From Sphaerosporella brunnea (Eukaryota > Ascomycota > Pezizomycetes > Pezizales > Pyronemataceae), in assembly GCA_008704415.1 (NCBI GenBank), contig VXIS01000203.1, positions 1 to 64,000 on the forward strand: a DNA stretch of 64,000 nt, written 5' to 3'. The position numbers were made by a program, and so were the translations under genes. The notes beneath the pieces were generated by a model that was not told the DNA's origin, made no database searches, and worked only from the letters and a program-made list of their open reading frames with translations. Each line of letters opens with the position of its first letter. Within the stretch, counting starts at the first letter, position 1. Below are positions 45,929 through 59,113 of the stretch, piece after piece.

Positions 45929-48900
45929 ATTCGAAGGGAAAAGTAGGCACAGGTAAAAGAGCTTAAGGACGAAGAGACGACGGTTAAAGAGTTTGTTGCA
46001 CTAAGCGGTGATTGAGAATATTCGCAGGAGCTCAGTAGACTTTTGTTTCAAGGCGTTGCGATGCTGATGAGGTGGTGGCTTGAGGGGCGAACTCGAATGC
46101 CTTTATACCGGACTCGCGAACAAGTAAGGAAGCGTGTCTGGGTGGAGGATGTGGACCCCGCAGCGGGTGGCAGTAGTAGCAGCAGAAGAGCGCAAGGGAG
46201 ATAGGGAGTACAGATGGTGGTAGTTGTGGTGAGAACAGCACTGAGAGCCGTCGATGAGAATTTTTGCACGTATAGTGGATGTTACTTGCTGCACAAAACC
46301 GAACACCGCCTGCTGAGAAGAAATGGCCGGAGGAGGATGTTGAGAAGGGAAGGATGGGATCAGATGCGACGGGCAGCCGAGCCCTACGGCGGCGCTGGCT
46401 TTACCCCATGCAGCAGGCTACGCGGACGGACATCACGCAGCGACAAGCAGACCGCCAGTGCTTTGGATTGGAGCACAGCACGGCAGGGCATAATTTGCAG
46501 ATCTCGGAGGGGTTGGGGGGGGGAGGGGCGGGGCGTTTTAGCAGTGGATCAAGTGGATCAAGTGGATCAAGATCAAGATCAGACTCAACCAACATCAACA
46601 CACAACTGGAAGACTTCGCGCGATGTCGATCGCACTCGTCCTGGTAATTGGCACCTATTGGGCGTGTTGTAGGTTTTGCATGGCTTGTCGCACCGAGACC
46701 GCCTACTTTTGCGGCTGCATAGACGCCCAGACAGCGCGGAGATACGACACATGCATACTTCCTTGGCACTGAAGTACTCAGGGTACATACTTACTTGGTA
46801 AGTACTAAGTACATGCCTAATCACGAGATCGGAGATACCCAGCTGCTGCAACGGAGAGACAGACAGACAGAGCGACACCTGCAAGTGTCTCTCTCTCGCA
46901 TGCAGCGCCGATGTGGTGGCTTTGGCATCGCGACGTGCACCGCTGCGTCTGGGCTGGCAGCTTCACGTCACTGCTGCTGCAATCAATTGTTCCTCTCAGC
47001 GGGCAGGTAAGAATATTTGCTCGATAAGCAACTGATGATGTTTCTTTGTGGCATCTGCTCGCAGGCGGTGATGTGGATATGTGTGGAGGCGCAGGCTGCA
47101 TGGGCTTTCAGCTGTTGACGTCCCCCCCGGTGGCTAATGATGAGCATACCTAGTTCGGCCCGAAGGACAGCAACAACAACAACATCCAGCAGCCCAACCC
47201 ACCCAAACGCACGTTTTCAGGAGCGCCCTTTGCCATGCATGTCCGAAACCAGAGATCCAAGCCGATTGGCGAGCTGACTCCATTGAAACTCCACCTCAGA
47301 CAGCGCTATCGACACATCGCTGAATATTGGATAATGAGTCTCGGTGGCCAATATGCAATGAGAATATCCTCAAAGTGGGTGTATACGTAGCGCTGAGCGG
47401 CGTCTCACTGGCATTGACACTACACTCCTCAACTATAAGTCAACTCTCTCGGCTTAATGACAATCGCTGTCGGCTGGTCAATTGCCACCCTCGAGAGCAT
47501 AAGCCCCCTCCTGATACGCGAAACGCCTCTCCCTCAGATTGTGCGGGACGAGCAGCGCACAGGCTTTTGGGGGCCGGGTACTCAGCTCGATCTGCATCTT
47601 AGTTCTGTGACGAACAAACGCAATAAGATGAGGTGAAAGATTTGCCGCTCCAATCATGCTCTGCATCGTGAGCCCGACGAGGGCACTGTTAGCGGGCAGG
47701 CTGTCTCTCCCACTGCCTTGGGAACAAGCTATCTACGCCCATCAGATGTGCCGTTTGTGGTGGTTCCATCGGGTCCCGTCCGCCAGTGCATTCCAGGCAG
47801 ACACAATACACTACGGGTGCCCTTGTGGATAGTGCTTGACACTACGGTTTTCAAACCTCCCACTCCTGATTTCGGCAAAGATTTGCACAGCCGATCTTTG
47901 ATCTTTGATCGCTACGGATATCTGAGCTAGGAGGGTGCATATTCAAGAAATATCTACCTACATGTACATAAGTAAGTATGCAGCTTAGTTGCCGCCACCG
48001 TTGTTGGCTTCAGCTTGCAATGAACAGCAACGTCTATGCCCTACTGACAACCCTTCTCCACGCCAAACACCAGTTCTATGAACGCAAGTCCATCTTGATG
48101 CACGCAATTCCCCTAAGTTATCGCCATGTAGGAGCTTGGCTTTTCCTCGCCACACCGCTTTAATCTCACTGATCGGTGACATCTGTTGAGATATCCCGTT
48201 TGCTGCGGAAATTGGCCTTGCTGGGTTTTAGTTGTTTATCTCCGGACTCAACAAACTTCTGTACCTGAACGAGAACCAACTTCCAGCGAATCCTCTCCAT
48301 GCTTTGTCTAGGTATGCCTCGGCAAGTTACGAGTGGCTTTGCTGTCTTTGAACGGACTGATCCCTAACCGGCACCTTCGACATCAAGGCCCACACCGCAG
48401 GCTAGTTCCCCTTCGACTTCTGGCTGCTGATTGGAAATCTTTCATTATTTCCTAAGTTTTGGTTCCGCCCAAACTGCAGCAAACAAGCCGAGATTCATTT
48501 GGCTTGATTCCAGTAACACCACAGGATGCAGTCCGCAATGGAACCTGGGGGATTGGCGATGAATCTCAATACAGTATCCTCGGCAGCGAAGATGCAGTGA
48601 ACCGACATACATTTCTTCGGGTTGCGGTCGAAAATTTTGCCAGCAGTCAGATCACCGTGGTGCCCGGAATCTCAAACTTTAATCAGATGCTTGCAACAAA
48701 TGAGCCCCTGGCAAGGACGATGGGTACGAGCTTTGTCTAAGACTGAGCGGAACGTGACCTACCTATTGCATTAGAAGCGCCGCGGTTTCCACCTACCTGG
48801 AGTCCTGGACATGCCAACGGAAGAAATCACCAATGATTGCAAATATTTTTAGTTATAACTTCTCGCCTCGTCCAACAGGAGATTGGGGGGCCAATATCAT

Positions 48901-50945
48901 GCCTCCAGGCAATTCTTTAAACACAAAACTCCCATCACGAGCGCCCCGATGGTGAAGAGATCTCAAAGCACCAAACATCCATGAAATCGTCAGTGTCGCC
49001 TTGAGTCTCGAGTGACAATTAGTGACCGAGCTAACCGTTGGGTATCAGCAGATCAGGCATCCCCCACGCTGCGACAGGTGTTGTCCCCTTCGATCCACCG
49101 CGATTTTGCGCTGCGTCCTGACCAAGCTCTGTAGAGACCTTTCAGCGAAGTGCGAGCCTGGGGATTTCTCCGAATCTCCCAGAACAGAATATTCGAAACG
49201 CTGTGGCGGTTTACTGCATAGCACTTTTCACAATCAACGGGGCAACGGTTCTATTTGAACTTATTGCTGCTCTACCTACACTTCGCAAGAGCGACAACTC
49301 GATGCTTATCCTTAACTTGGGATCAGGCTGCATAATCGATCATTGTTTTCACCGAGAAACATATGCATCGATAGGTTGAATAGTGGTGTCCCCAAGCTGA
49401 CAGACACCAGTTCGCCACAGAAGACGCTGCGTCTTGTTTTACCCAGTGAATACCAGCTGGGATGTCTTTCTGACCGACTCGAGTTTTCGGCGGTGTCGTT
49501 GTTTTTTTTCTCTTATCAATCGACGCTCACGTGTGCACGAGTGTTGTGAGTGCTTTAGAGTCCTCAGTAGCTGGCAACATCGTATGGCACACATCTCGAA
49601 TGCTTCATTGCTGTTGACTGTCCATAGACAGCGGCCAGTTGAGACCACGGGCCGAGTCCAGTACAAAAGCGGAGAGGCATCCGATAGAACGATATTGTAA
49701 AGTGCGTCGATTTTGCGGTCTTCATTCCGTTCCCCGGTCACACAACAACCTTGCTCCCTTCACCACTTCTCACCATGTCTCCACATTCTCATCCACAGCA
49801 ACGGATACACACGGTGTCGCAACATATTGGGACCTCTTGAATTTCCCCTCTCACATGGTTAAGCTGTGTAATGCCGAGCAATTGGCGTTTTTACTCTAGG
49901 TAGAGTGGTGAATGGACATCTGAACAATCGTCAAACAGCAAACAGGCCCAGGTGTCGGCCAAACACGTTTGCTCGAGGTGTTCCGTTCAAGCGGCGCCAG
50001 TGGTTCCACTTCACGCGATTTTGTTACACTTCACGACCTTTATGCATATTTTTTTTCCCTTCAGGGCCGTGCACGCGAGATTGGAGTGGGAATCAAAAGT
50101 TCGAAAGAGGATGGTCATTGATGGGCAGGTATCTTTTGGATCTAGCCCAATGGCCTGAGCAACGTTTAACTGTTGAGAACGAGTACGCACGCTGCAGATT
50201 TATGCCGAGTGGCTGGTTAAATGAGAAAGCTGAAGAAAGGGGGCCGATGCGTTGAAGGAAGGGGGAGTAGGGTGCATTTGGGACTTGGATGCGTGAGGTT
50301 GAAGATGTGAGTGATAGACTGTGCCATGACAGTAATATGTCGGGATTTGAAGATAATCGAATAATTCTGATGACCGGGGATTCGTACGCATTCCACGCCG
50401 TGGATCCACATGTTGCATGCTGTTGGACAGAAACCGTTGAAGTGAATTGGCAATCCCTGCAAACGCGGAACCTCACGAAAGACGCGGCCCGCCTATCGAC
50501 CACATCTGCCCAATCTCCATCCAAATTCAGGGGCCAGCGAGATATGCAGGCCATGGCTACCCGTGTAGGAGCTCCCGCCATATGTAGAAAAAAAAGAACT
50601 CCCCGAGTACTTCTATGTCGCTCCCTCCGCACATTTCTCGGATCTTCTTTCTTCCAGCTTCCGCCCCCGCAAATTCCTCTCTACATATCACCTATCTAGC
50701 CGACTTTCCCGTTCGAAGCTCCTGTGACGAACCCACAGCTCGCCTAGCAGCTGGACCCATCCCCATCATTCGCCACGTCGGATGTTTTGTTAGTCTTCCA
50801 CGCCGATTCACGCAACTTACTTAAAATAGGCGCAGCCAGCCATAGCCCGCTGGCTCGGAACTGCGCTTCCCCACTTCGACACAGTTGTCACAATTCTCAA
50901 CGTCCTCCACCACGCTCAACCAGCGAAATTCAACAGCGCTCGAAC
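45929..50945. other. 5-kb gene-poor region
   Basis: No gene recognised on either strand. Many short open frames (the longest are around 100-180 codons on opposite strands) have no domain, no matching splice signals and mutual overlap. One at 48459-48740 reads as a plausible protein segment (NRHTFLRVAVENFASSQITV) but I cannot name it. A (GTGGATCAA)3 microrepeat lies near 46548-46575. The left few hundred bases are the metacaspase promoter and the right end the desaturase promoter. Confidence 0.45.
46548..46580. repeat. GTGGATCAA/GATCAA microrepeat
   Basis: Three GTGGATCAA-like units followed by GATCAAGATCAG. Short and local. Confidence 0.7.
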
Positions 50946-52794
50946 ATGGTGAAGTTGGCGGACCGCGTCTTTACCAGACGCCAAATTGAAGGCCTCATTG
51001 CCGAAGAAAAGGCTATTATAATGTACGACGGGAATGTTCTCTCTGTAAATGCATGGATGAGGTTTCATCCCGGAGGAGACAAGGCCATTCGCCACATGAT
51101 TGGTCGAGATGCCACGGACGAGATCAATGTGTTAGTATCCTCGCCAGCTCGCTTTGGCATCTGCAGAAGCTAATCCGAGATATAGACTTCACTCGGAGGA
51201 GGCTCGGCGCAGAATGAAGTCCTTCATGATAGGCAGAATCAACGGCCCGTGGAAAAACTTCTTGCCTCCGATTCAAGGAGGAAAGTTTCTATCGTACGAC
51301 GGCGAAGAAGACGATGAGAGACAAATCGAAGTCCCGGAGCCAATGGCAATGCTCGAAGCTCAAAGCTCTGGTTCCTCGTCACTGTCCGAATCATCCTCCG
51401 AGTCCGGCGGCGATTCCTTTTTGCTGGATCCCAGACTGCGGCGCAGACGCGTAACATCCGTATCATCCTCAGTAACCTCTTTATCCTCGATACCGGGGCA
51501 AGCCGATTCTGCGACCTTCGACGCAGAATATCTGACTCAGAAAGCCATTGACGAGGACCTTGAAAAATATCCTTCCTTGGACCATGAAACGCAGAGAGGG
51601 ATTGTGCAAAAATATCGGGAGCTGGAAGCTCGTATACGCGCGGAAGGACTCTACCAGTGTAACTACTGGGCATATGGTCGAGAGTGCATTAGATATACCT
51701 TGTTATTCCTTGGATCCATGTTATGCCTCAAGTATGGCTGGTATAAAACCTCCGCCTTCTTCCTTGGGACTTTCTGGCACCAACTGGTGTTTTCAGCGCA
51801 TGATGCGGGCCACATGGGTATCACGCACAACTTTCAAGTCGATACATGTATTGGCATCTTCATCGCCGACTTTCTGGGTGGTCTCTCTCTGGGGTGGTGG
51901 AAACGCAGCCACAATGTAAATGAACTTCTGACCGCTTTGCCCCCAACCTTTGCTGATATCACCGTGCTAGGTCCACCATATCATCACTAACGATCCCGAA
52001 CATGATCCTGATATTGAACATCTTCCATTCTTTGCCATCAGCCACAGGTTTTTCAAAAACCTATTCTCGACCTACTACGAACGTGTTATGCCCTATGATG
52101 CGGTTGCCCGGTTCTTGGTGCCGTATCAAAACTATCTCTATTACCCCATTCTGCTTTTCGGTAGATTCAACCTGTACCGGCTTTCTCTCGAATACCTTAT
52201 CCTAGGACTGGGGCCCCGTAAGGGCGCTGCCGCGTGGCACCGGTATTTCGAGTTGTCTGGATTGATATTTTTTTGGTATTGGTTCGGCTACGGCTTATTG
52301 TACAATGGCCTTCCAACCAATTGGGATCGATTTGTGTATGTGATGATCAGCCATATGGTCACCATGCCGCTGCACGTGCAGATTACCCTCTCTCACTTCG
52401 CCATGTCCACGGCGGATCTTGGTGTGACTGAGAGCTTCCCCCAGAGAATGCTGAGGACAACGATGGATGTGGATTGCTCTGAATGGTTAGATTTCTTCCA
52501 CGGAGGCTTGCAGTTCCAGGTTTGTTCATTGCCTGCCGAGTTCACTAAATGATGTGCTAACTGTTGTAGGCTATCCACCACTTGTACCCCCGCATTCCCC
52601 GACACAATCTTCGCCGAACTCAGAAGCTGGTCATTGAATTTTGCAAAGACGTTGGAATCCCATACGCGATTTACGACTTTTATAGAGGCAACCAAGAAAT
52701 CATTGGCCGGCTGGCCGAAGTTGCCAGGCAGGCAAAGATCCTTGCGGAATGCCAGGAGCACATGGCCAAAGCCGGAGAGTATGGCCATTTCTAA
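50946..52794 (+). CDS. Delta-8 sphingolipid (fatty acid) desaturase with cytochrome b5 domain
   Basis: Front-end desaturase introducing a delta-8 double bond into the long-chain base of fungal glucosylceramides, at the ER. Four exons (50946-51130, 51186-51915, 51971-52519, 52570-52794) give 562 residues. The N-terminal cytochrome b5 domain has the haem motif HPGG (41-44). A Ser-rich linker follows (SSGSSSLSESSSESGG and RRRRVTSVSSS). Histidine boxes are HDAGH (267-271), HNVHH (304-308, interrupted by intron 2) and QAIHH (488-492), where Gln replaces the first His as usual for front-end enzymes. About four hydrophobic spans are seen. Frame and phases agree. The main alternative is another b5-fused front-end desaturase. 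Confidence 0.9.
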
Positions 52795-53469
52795 ACGACA
52801 ATTGCTTTTCCTTTTCCTCCGAAAAACTTCAAGAATATAGACATGATGGGATATCCTCTGCAAAAAAGCATCACGACGTTACGTTACGCGGTTTTGGGCA
52901 ATTTTTGGGTTGTCAGAAGCCACTGTTTTGATGGCTCTGTTGGTATTTTTTTCGAGTTGTTTGCCTTTCTCTTTTTTCTGTTTTCACTACGTTATAGAGT
53001 AAAGTACCTTCCTGTGTAATCAGTTCTTCTGTTGGGCGCCAATCAAGCAAGATACCCGCCGAGGATGTGCGCGTTTTTTGGCTGTGCTGGTCAGTTCAAT
53101 GTGGCCATTGGAGAAGGGGAAGGTCCGGACGTGACGGCCAGCGCAGGTAATTGGTGAAGATCTTCGAGGGTGACCGTTGCAATCAAAAGAGAGCGGCGGC
53201 TGGCAAGGTGGATGAAGGAAGGCTTGGAGGATTTGTTGTGTTGTTGTTGATGCCGAGCCAAATCATGTGACATGCGAAAGCTACCAAGCGCGGTCGTGAT
53301 GGAGATTGTAAACAAAAACAACGCCAAATCCCTTCATCAACACCACGTCACGACACGATTCCCTCCCCACGCCATAGTATCTATCCTCTATGAAAGGACC
53401 CGGTGACGTTCTCTTCTGAACAAGCTGTTGATTGATTACGCCAACAACGACGAGCTCGTGAAAAACGTC
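52795..53469. other. Intergenic region desaturase to MTOC scaffold
   Basis: Desaturase 3' flank and promoter of the scaffold gene. An open frame from 53428 begins with TTG, not ATG. A short ATGAAAGGACCCG followed by GTGACG at about 53389 could be an upstream exon but cannot be shown. Confidence 0.4.
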
Positions 53470-56400
53470 ATGGTGTTCCCAGGCGCGATTCCGTCGCCGG
53501 GAGCGAATACCACCTTCTCACACGATGATTTCTCGAACGCAGATCTTCCCTCCATGGTCGACTCCTTCCAGAGCCCCGGGAATGACCGCCCCATTCTCGG
53601 ACGCAAGCGCGAAAAGATCACCCTGGCGACACCACAACGGCAACCCTTTGGCTCCCTCACCAATCGCAATGGGGCGGGGCGCAATGAGTTCACACCTCTG
53701 CTCAAGAGCGTTCACCGCTCCGCTATGAAATCTAAGGTCGGCGGCGTGTTCAACGAGGGCGTGCCCATGCCCGACTTTTTGAAGCCTGGCGGGACGCTCC
53801 CGAGTAGTCCTATTCTCCCCGCAGCCTCCCCGGATGCGACGGAGGACTACACAAGAGATGAAGATACCATCAATCAGGTGGCGGTGCCGGACAGCAGCGA
53901 TGTTGGGAGCACGCCTTTGGCGCCACGGACAGGAGCACCAGGGGGCGCGCCACTGGGTGGAGACGGGTTGATGACACTGAGAGAGCAAGAGAAGGTTATT
54001 GACGACATCAAGAAGGAGAACTTCAGCTTGAAGCTAAAGGTCTTTTTCTTGAACGAACGTCTGGAGAAGTTGGGGCCCGAGCACAACGATGCAGCACTGA
54101 AAGAGGTCTGTGACGTTTGTATTCTGGTGGGATGAGGATGGCTTGTGGGATGCTGACGGCGGAATAGAACGTCGAGATCAAGGTCGAGCGCGCCACTCTC
54201 AAGGCAGAGCTGAAACGTTACAAGAAATCCCTGCTGGATTCGGAGAAAGCGATCGCCCAACTGCGACAAGAGATGTCTCGCTCTGGGAAAGACAAGGATG
54301 ATAACTATGCCAATGCTCGACGAAGCGAAGAGGAAGCTCGCGTTCGGGAGGATCTTCAGGCTAAGCTAGAAAACGCACAGGCGGATCTGGATCAGGCCTT
54401 GGATGATATCTACCGGCTCCGTGATAATGAGGAGAAACTCCGACAACAGATTGCCGATCTCGAATCCGGGGAAGTTGAGGATGTTGCAAAGCTTCAGCAG
54501 GACCTCGAAACCCTGGAGGACGAAAAGGGTGACCTCGAAGCGGACCTGAGGGAGAAGGAGAGACAATTGGACGAACGCGAGGAGGAGTTCGAGAAGCTCG
54601 GCGTCAGTCTGAAAGAAAAGGATGACAAGATAGCAGACCTCGAAGAACACGCAGGCGAGCTTTTGGAACAAATCAACGAGCTGAAGCAACGAAACGAGGC
54701 CATTGGCGGAAAGGATCAAATAATCGAACAGAAGGACGAAGCACTGCGGATTGCCGAGAGAAGAATAAAGGAGCTCGAGCGGGTGCGTATCCCTTCACCA
54801 TGGTTCGGAATATCTGACTGACATCTGGTTAGACTGTCAGCGATCTGCAGCGCCAAGCCGAGGACGAGAAGGGCCAAATGACACGTGCAATGCAGAAGGT
54901 CGAATCGCAAAGAGACCAGCTGAAGGAAGAAAAGGAGCAGCTGGAGGATGAAGTTGAGAGACTGAGAGACGACGTGCGGGATAAGAGTTTCTCATACAAG
55001 GGCCGCCTCGAGGAAGAGAACAAAGAACTCAAGAGCCTACGGTCAGAGCTCAAGGACGTACGGTCAGAGCTAGACGATCTTCGGCAGCAATACGATGATC
55101 TGGACTCTCAATATCAGGACAAACTGAAAGAGAACCGGCGGCTTCAAAAGAAGATGGAAGATATGAATGGAGACTTCGACATGGAGGCGGAAGATATGCA
55201 GACGACAATCAACCAGTTGAATCAAGAGAAGGAGGCTCTTGCGAGCGCCCTTGAGGACAGGATGAGGCAAGCGCAAACTGAGATCACCCGCTTAAACAAA
55301 GAGCAGGAAACAGGTGCGAGAGCACGTAACGAACTGGAATCCAAGGCACGAACACTGCAGGAGGAGGTCGATTGGCTGACGAGGGAGAGGGAGGACCTTG
55401 CCAAAGCTCGCGGAGGTCTAGAGGCTGGTGTGCAAGGCATGCAGGAAGAGATCAACCGGCTGAAACGTGAGAAGGATTCCCTCGCAAAAGCCCATGCCGA
55501 CCTTGAAGCCAGGATGAAGCAAGCGCAGGGCGAAATCACTCGTCTTAAACAAGAGCAAGATAGCATCATAAAGGCACGCAACGATGTTGACGCCAAAGCA
55601 CGACAAGCACAAATCGAGATCAATTCCATCAAGCAGGAGCAAGAATCCGGCGCAAGGGCATGTAGCGAAGTCGAGGCCAAAGCGCGAGCATTGCAAGATG
55701 AAGTTGACTGGTTGAAGCGCGATAAAGATAATCTTTCGAAGGCTCGAGGAGGCCTGGAGGCGGGTGTCCAGGGGATGAAGGAAGAAATTTATCAGCTCAA
55801 ACACGACAAGGAGAGTCTCGAGAGAGACCGCAGCGATCTTGAGCTGAAGGCGAAGTCGTTGGAAGATGAGATTGCCTGGCTCAAGAGAGAGCAAGAAAGC
55901 CTCGCGAAATCCCGTGGAGGTCTGGAGGCCGGTGTACAAGGTTTACAGCAGGAGATTGATCGACTGAGACGCGAGAAGGATACTTTACAGCGCGAGAAAG
56001 AAGCCAATGCCAACGCCCGCAGCAACCTGGATACCGAACTCAAGAAGATTAGAGGCGAACTGCACCACGTCACATCCGAGAAGGACCTGTTGCGAGTGCG
56101 TCACGACGCCCTCACAAACGAAAGCGCCGAGCTCCAGCAACAGCTCAAGAGGCTCCAGAAGAATTTGCAAGACGCCAACGCAGCTCTTCAGCAAGAGAAG
56201 GATGCCGCGTTGAATATCGGGAGGTCTTTGAAGCAACAGTGGGAGGCCGAGAGGAACGAGCTCATGCATGAGATGGATGAGATGGAAATAAATTTGAAGG
56301 AGAATGCGCAGACCTATGAGCGCGAGTTTGCTGACTGGGAATCCGGGAAGCGTCAGCTAGAGGTCAAACTCCAGAGGGCCGAGGAGGCGTCTGAAGGTCT

Positions 56401-58762
56401 GAAACGGACACTGCAAACTCTGCAACAGACGGAGCACACCCTCCAAGGAAAGGAGACTAAGGTATGTTTTGATATCCCCACGACTGACCAGGTCTAATAT
56501 TTACAGCTGGCCAATGCCCTCAAGGAGGAGTCCGAACGGCATAGAGCCGCCGAGCAGAGTCTCGAGAGGCAGATTTCTGAACTGCAGGATGAAATCGAAG
56601 CGCGCAAGCAAGCAATGGATACCAAAGTCTCTGAGCTCAGCACAGCCTTGGAGGACCTTCGGCTGTCTAAGAAGGTTGAACGCCAACTCCAGGATCAGAT
56701 TCACTCCCTTAACGACGACGTGGAACTCTTGACGGCGCAAATGGACGAGGAACACGGCAACGCAAAGCAACAGATTGAGGCTGCTCAGCTAGAAGCCGAG
56801 TCTCTGCGACAGAAGCTCAATGAGGCTCGTCTCGAGATCGCTCGTCTCGAGAACCAGCACGCCGCTGCACAAGCCGACATCCGCACTTTCCAAGGCGATT
56901 TACAGGCAGACGTCAAAACGCAGAGGCAGCTGCAGCAAGATTTCCAGGATGCTACACGGCGCCTGCAAATCGCCAAGAAAGAGAAACAGAAACTCCAAGA
57001 GCAGCTAGAAACCGTCCAATCTGAGCTTAACACTTTGCAGGCTTCTGTCGCTGACATAGAGATCGAGCGTGATGAGCTCAAGCATAAACTTGCGCAAACG
57101 TCGAAGAAGGGGGGTGACGTGGGCAAGACCCTCGACTCAGAGAAGATGGAACTGCGGAAAGCCAAGAGCAAGCTCGAAATAGAAATTCAGCATGCCTGCG
57201 AGGAGCGAGACATTCTCGAGAAAAAGGTTGATGAGCTGGAGATCGAGCTAGAAGAGGCTGCTGAGGCCGCGCGCCAGCAAGAAGAACAGGCGTGGACTTT
57301 GAGCCAGGATTTGAAGAAGCTCTCTGACAGTCGCCAGCGAGAGCAGCAGAAGAACCAGCAGAAAATCGCACGTCTCGAAGCCAGAATTGATGAGCTAGTC
57401 AAACAGGGCTCTCATGATAGTGATGCTGAAGCAGAGGTTGCATCCCTCCGCGGGCATCTGGCCGACTCAAGGCAACGTGAACAGGAGCTTGTGAAGAAGG
57501 AGGCCGGTTTCCGAAAGGAGCTCCGGGATTTCCGCAGCAAAATCGACAAGCTCGAGGAAGAACTTCAGGATGCCCGTAATGCTGCCGCTCTGGCGAGTAT
57601 TTCGGAGGTTGGATCACCGCGGGCAGCAGAAGAAGAGCTCAAACGACAGCTGTCATCTGCCAAAGAGCAAATCCGCGACCAACGTAGCCAGGCCAAGACA
57701 ATAGACCGAAAGCTTCAAGATCAGATCAAAACCAACGAAGACCTGGCTCACGAAATAAAGATGCTCGAACAGGAACTCGAGGAGATCCGTCAAACCAAGG
57801 ACTCACTCATGAACAAGAACCTCGAGGCCACGAATACAATTGGCGAGCTACGAAAGAAGATCCTAGGTCTGGAACGTGAACTGCACAACGCCAAATTAAA
57901 CAACCAGCTGAAAGACGTCGAAGTTACAGCCCAAAGCCAGGTTATGGATGAGCGCCGTGAACTCCACGAAAGTCTGCGTGCAGCGGTGGCTGAACTCGAG
58001 AAACTTCAATCCCAGGCCAGAAAAACGGAAGACGAGCTTCGCACCCGCCGCAAGAATGAGCGCGAGCTTGAAGCTCAGCTACGTAGCCTTCAGCAGAAGC
58101 GGAATGCCGACTCCCAGGCCGAAGCGGAGGTGAAGCGGCTTACTCGCGAGTACCAGCGTGTGGTTGAACAGTCTAAGGAGCTGCAACGCGCCTGGGATGA
58201 GGAACGCCTGGCCATAAAACAGCGCATGCGCTTGCCAGAGAATAGAGCGAAGTCAAATTCCCCCGTGTCGGCAAAGGAGACAGAGGACACGGAAAGGAAG
58301 ATTCGTGAAGCCGAGCAGCGCCACCAGGCCGAGATCAAGGGACTTGCGAAGCAAATACAATACCTCAAGGCCAAGGTGGCTAGAGAAGCGTCATTCCGGG
58401 GCGATCTTGCGTTCAGCAAAAACTTCTTCTTGATGCAGATTCAGCTGTATAGCTCTTGGTACGTATCCTTAGCAAGACCGGCGATGTGAATGTCTGCTAA
58501 TTTATATTCCAGCAACGAAGCGAACATGCAGCTCATTGAGCAGATGGGTATATACCCTGACCGCTACGTGAGGGAGAGGCGGCCCGCCCTGCGGTCCGTT
58601 ATCCAAGCAGTCATCGCCACAATCCGGATGCAGAAGTTCAGGCGGACATGGGCCGTTAGCAAAGAGCTTCGAAGTGCGGTAGCCCGGTCTGTGGAGCTGA
58701 TGCGGAGGGAGAAAGAGCAGTCGTCAACCAGGCGGCGGCGAGTTGAGAGTGTTGCTGTGTAG
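53470..58762 (+). CDS. Spindle-pole/MTOC coiled-coil scaffold (ApsB/Mto1/Pcp1 family)
   Basis: Large scaffold expected to recruit gamma-tubulin complexes to spindle pole bodies or septal MTOCs. Five exons (53470-54105, 54168-54782, 54833-56461, 56507-58458, 58513-58762) give 1,693 residues. The unstructured N-terminus has a KREKITLATPQRQPFGSL block. The centrosomin motif 1 (LREQEKVIDDIKKENFSLKL and FFLNERLEKLGP, about residues 173-235) binds gamma-TuRC. Coiled coil covers most of the length, with an internal array of 28-residue units (about 550-790). The C-terminal PACT-like domain contains FSKNFFLMQIQLYSS and EQMGIYPDRYVRERRP, which targets the pole. I used the first ATG of the open exon (MVFPGAIPSP). 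Naming among ApsB, Mto1 and Pcp1 homologues needs phylogeny. Confidence 0.88.
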
Positions 58763-59113
58763 ATGGGGTTTTGGTGTATTTCTTCATGCTTCTGGCGCTG
58801 CGGGTGTGCATATTATAACTCCCCTTTGGTTTGTTCTTTTCTCTTTTCTTTATTATCGTTGGGTACGGAATTCTTTCGGTGTCATCATGATTGTGCTTCT
58901 GTTTTTCTTTCATGGCTACTATCTGGGTTTTGCGCACTAACGACGGGCATCATTATTGGGCATGTTTGCGTGTATTATTTAGGTGATTCAGGGTTTTGGT
59001 TACGCAGAATCCAACTCTTTTGGATGGGCTACTTTATCATAGTTGAATCGATGATGACGACAGAGCAACGTTCTTAGAAAACTCCATGAGTCTGGGCATA
59101 ATGCCGACTCCCC
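58763..59113. other. Convergent 3' region
   Basis: Between convergent stop codons. T-rich with no recognised feature. Confidence 0.45.

Noticed and set aside
53428..53469. Extension of the MTOC scaffold to 53428
   Set aside because: That position is TTG; the first ATG is at 53470, and an upstream exon cannot be shown from sequence.
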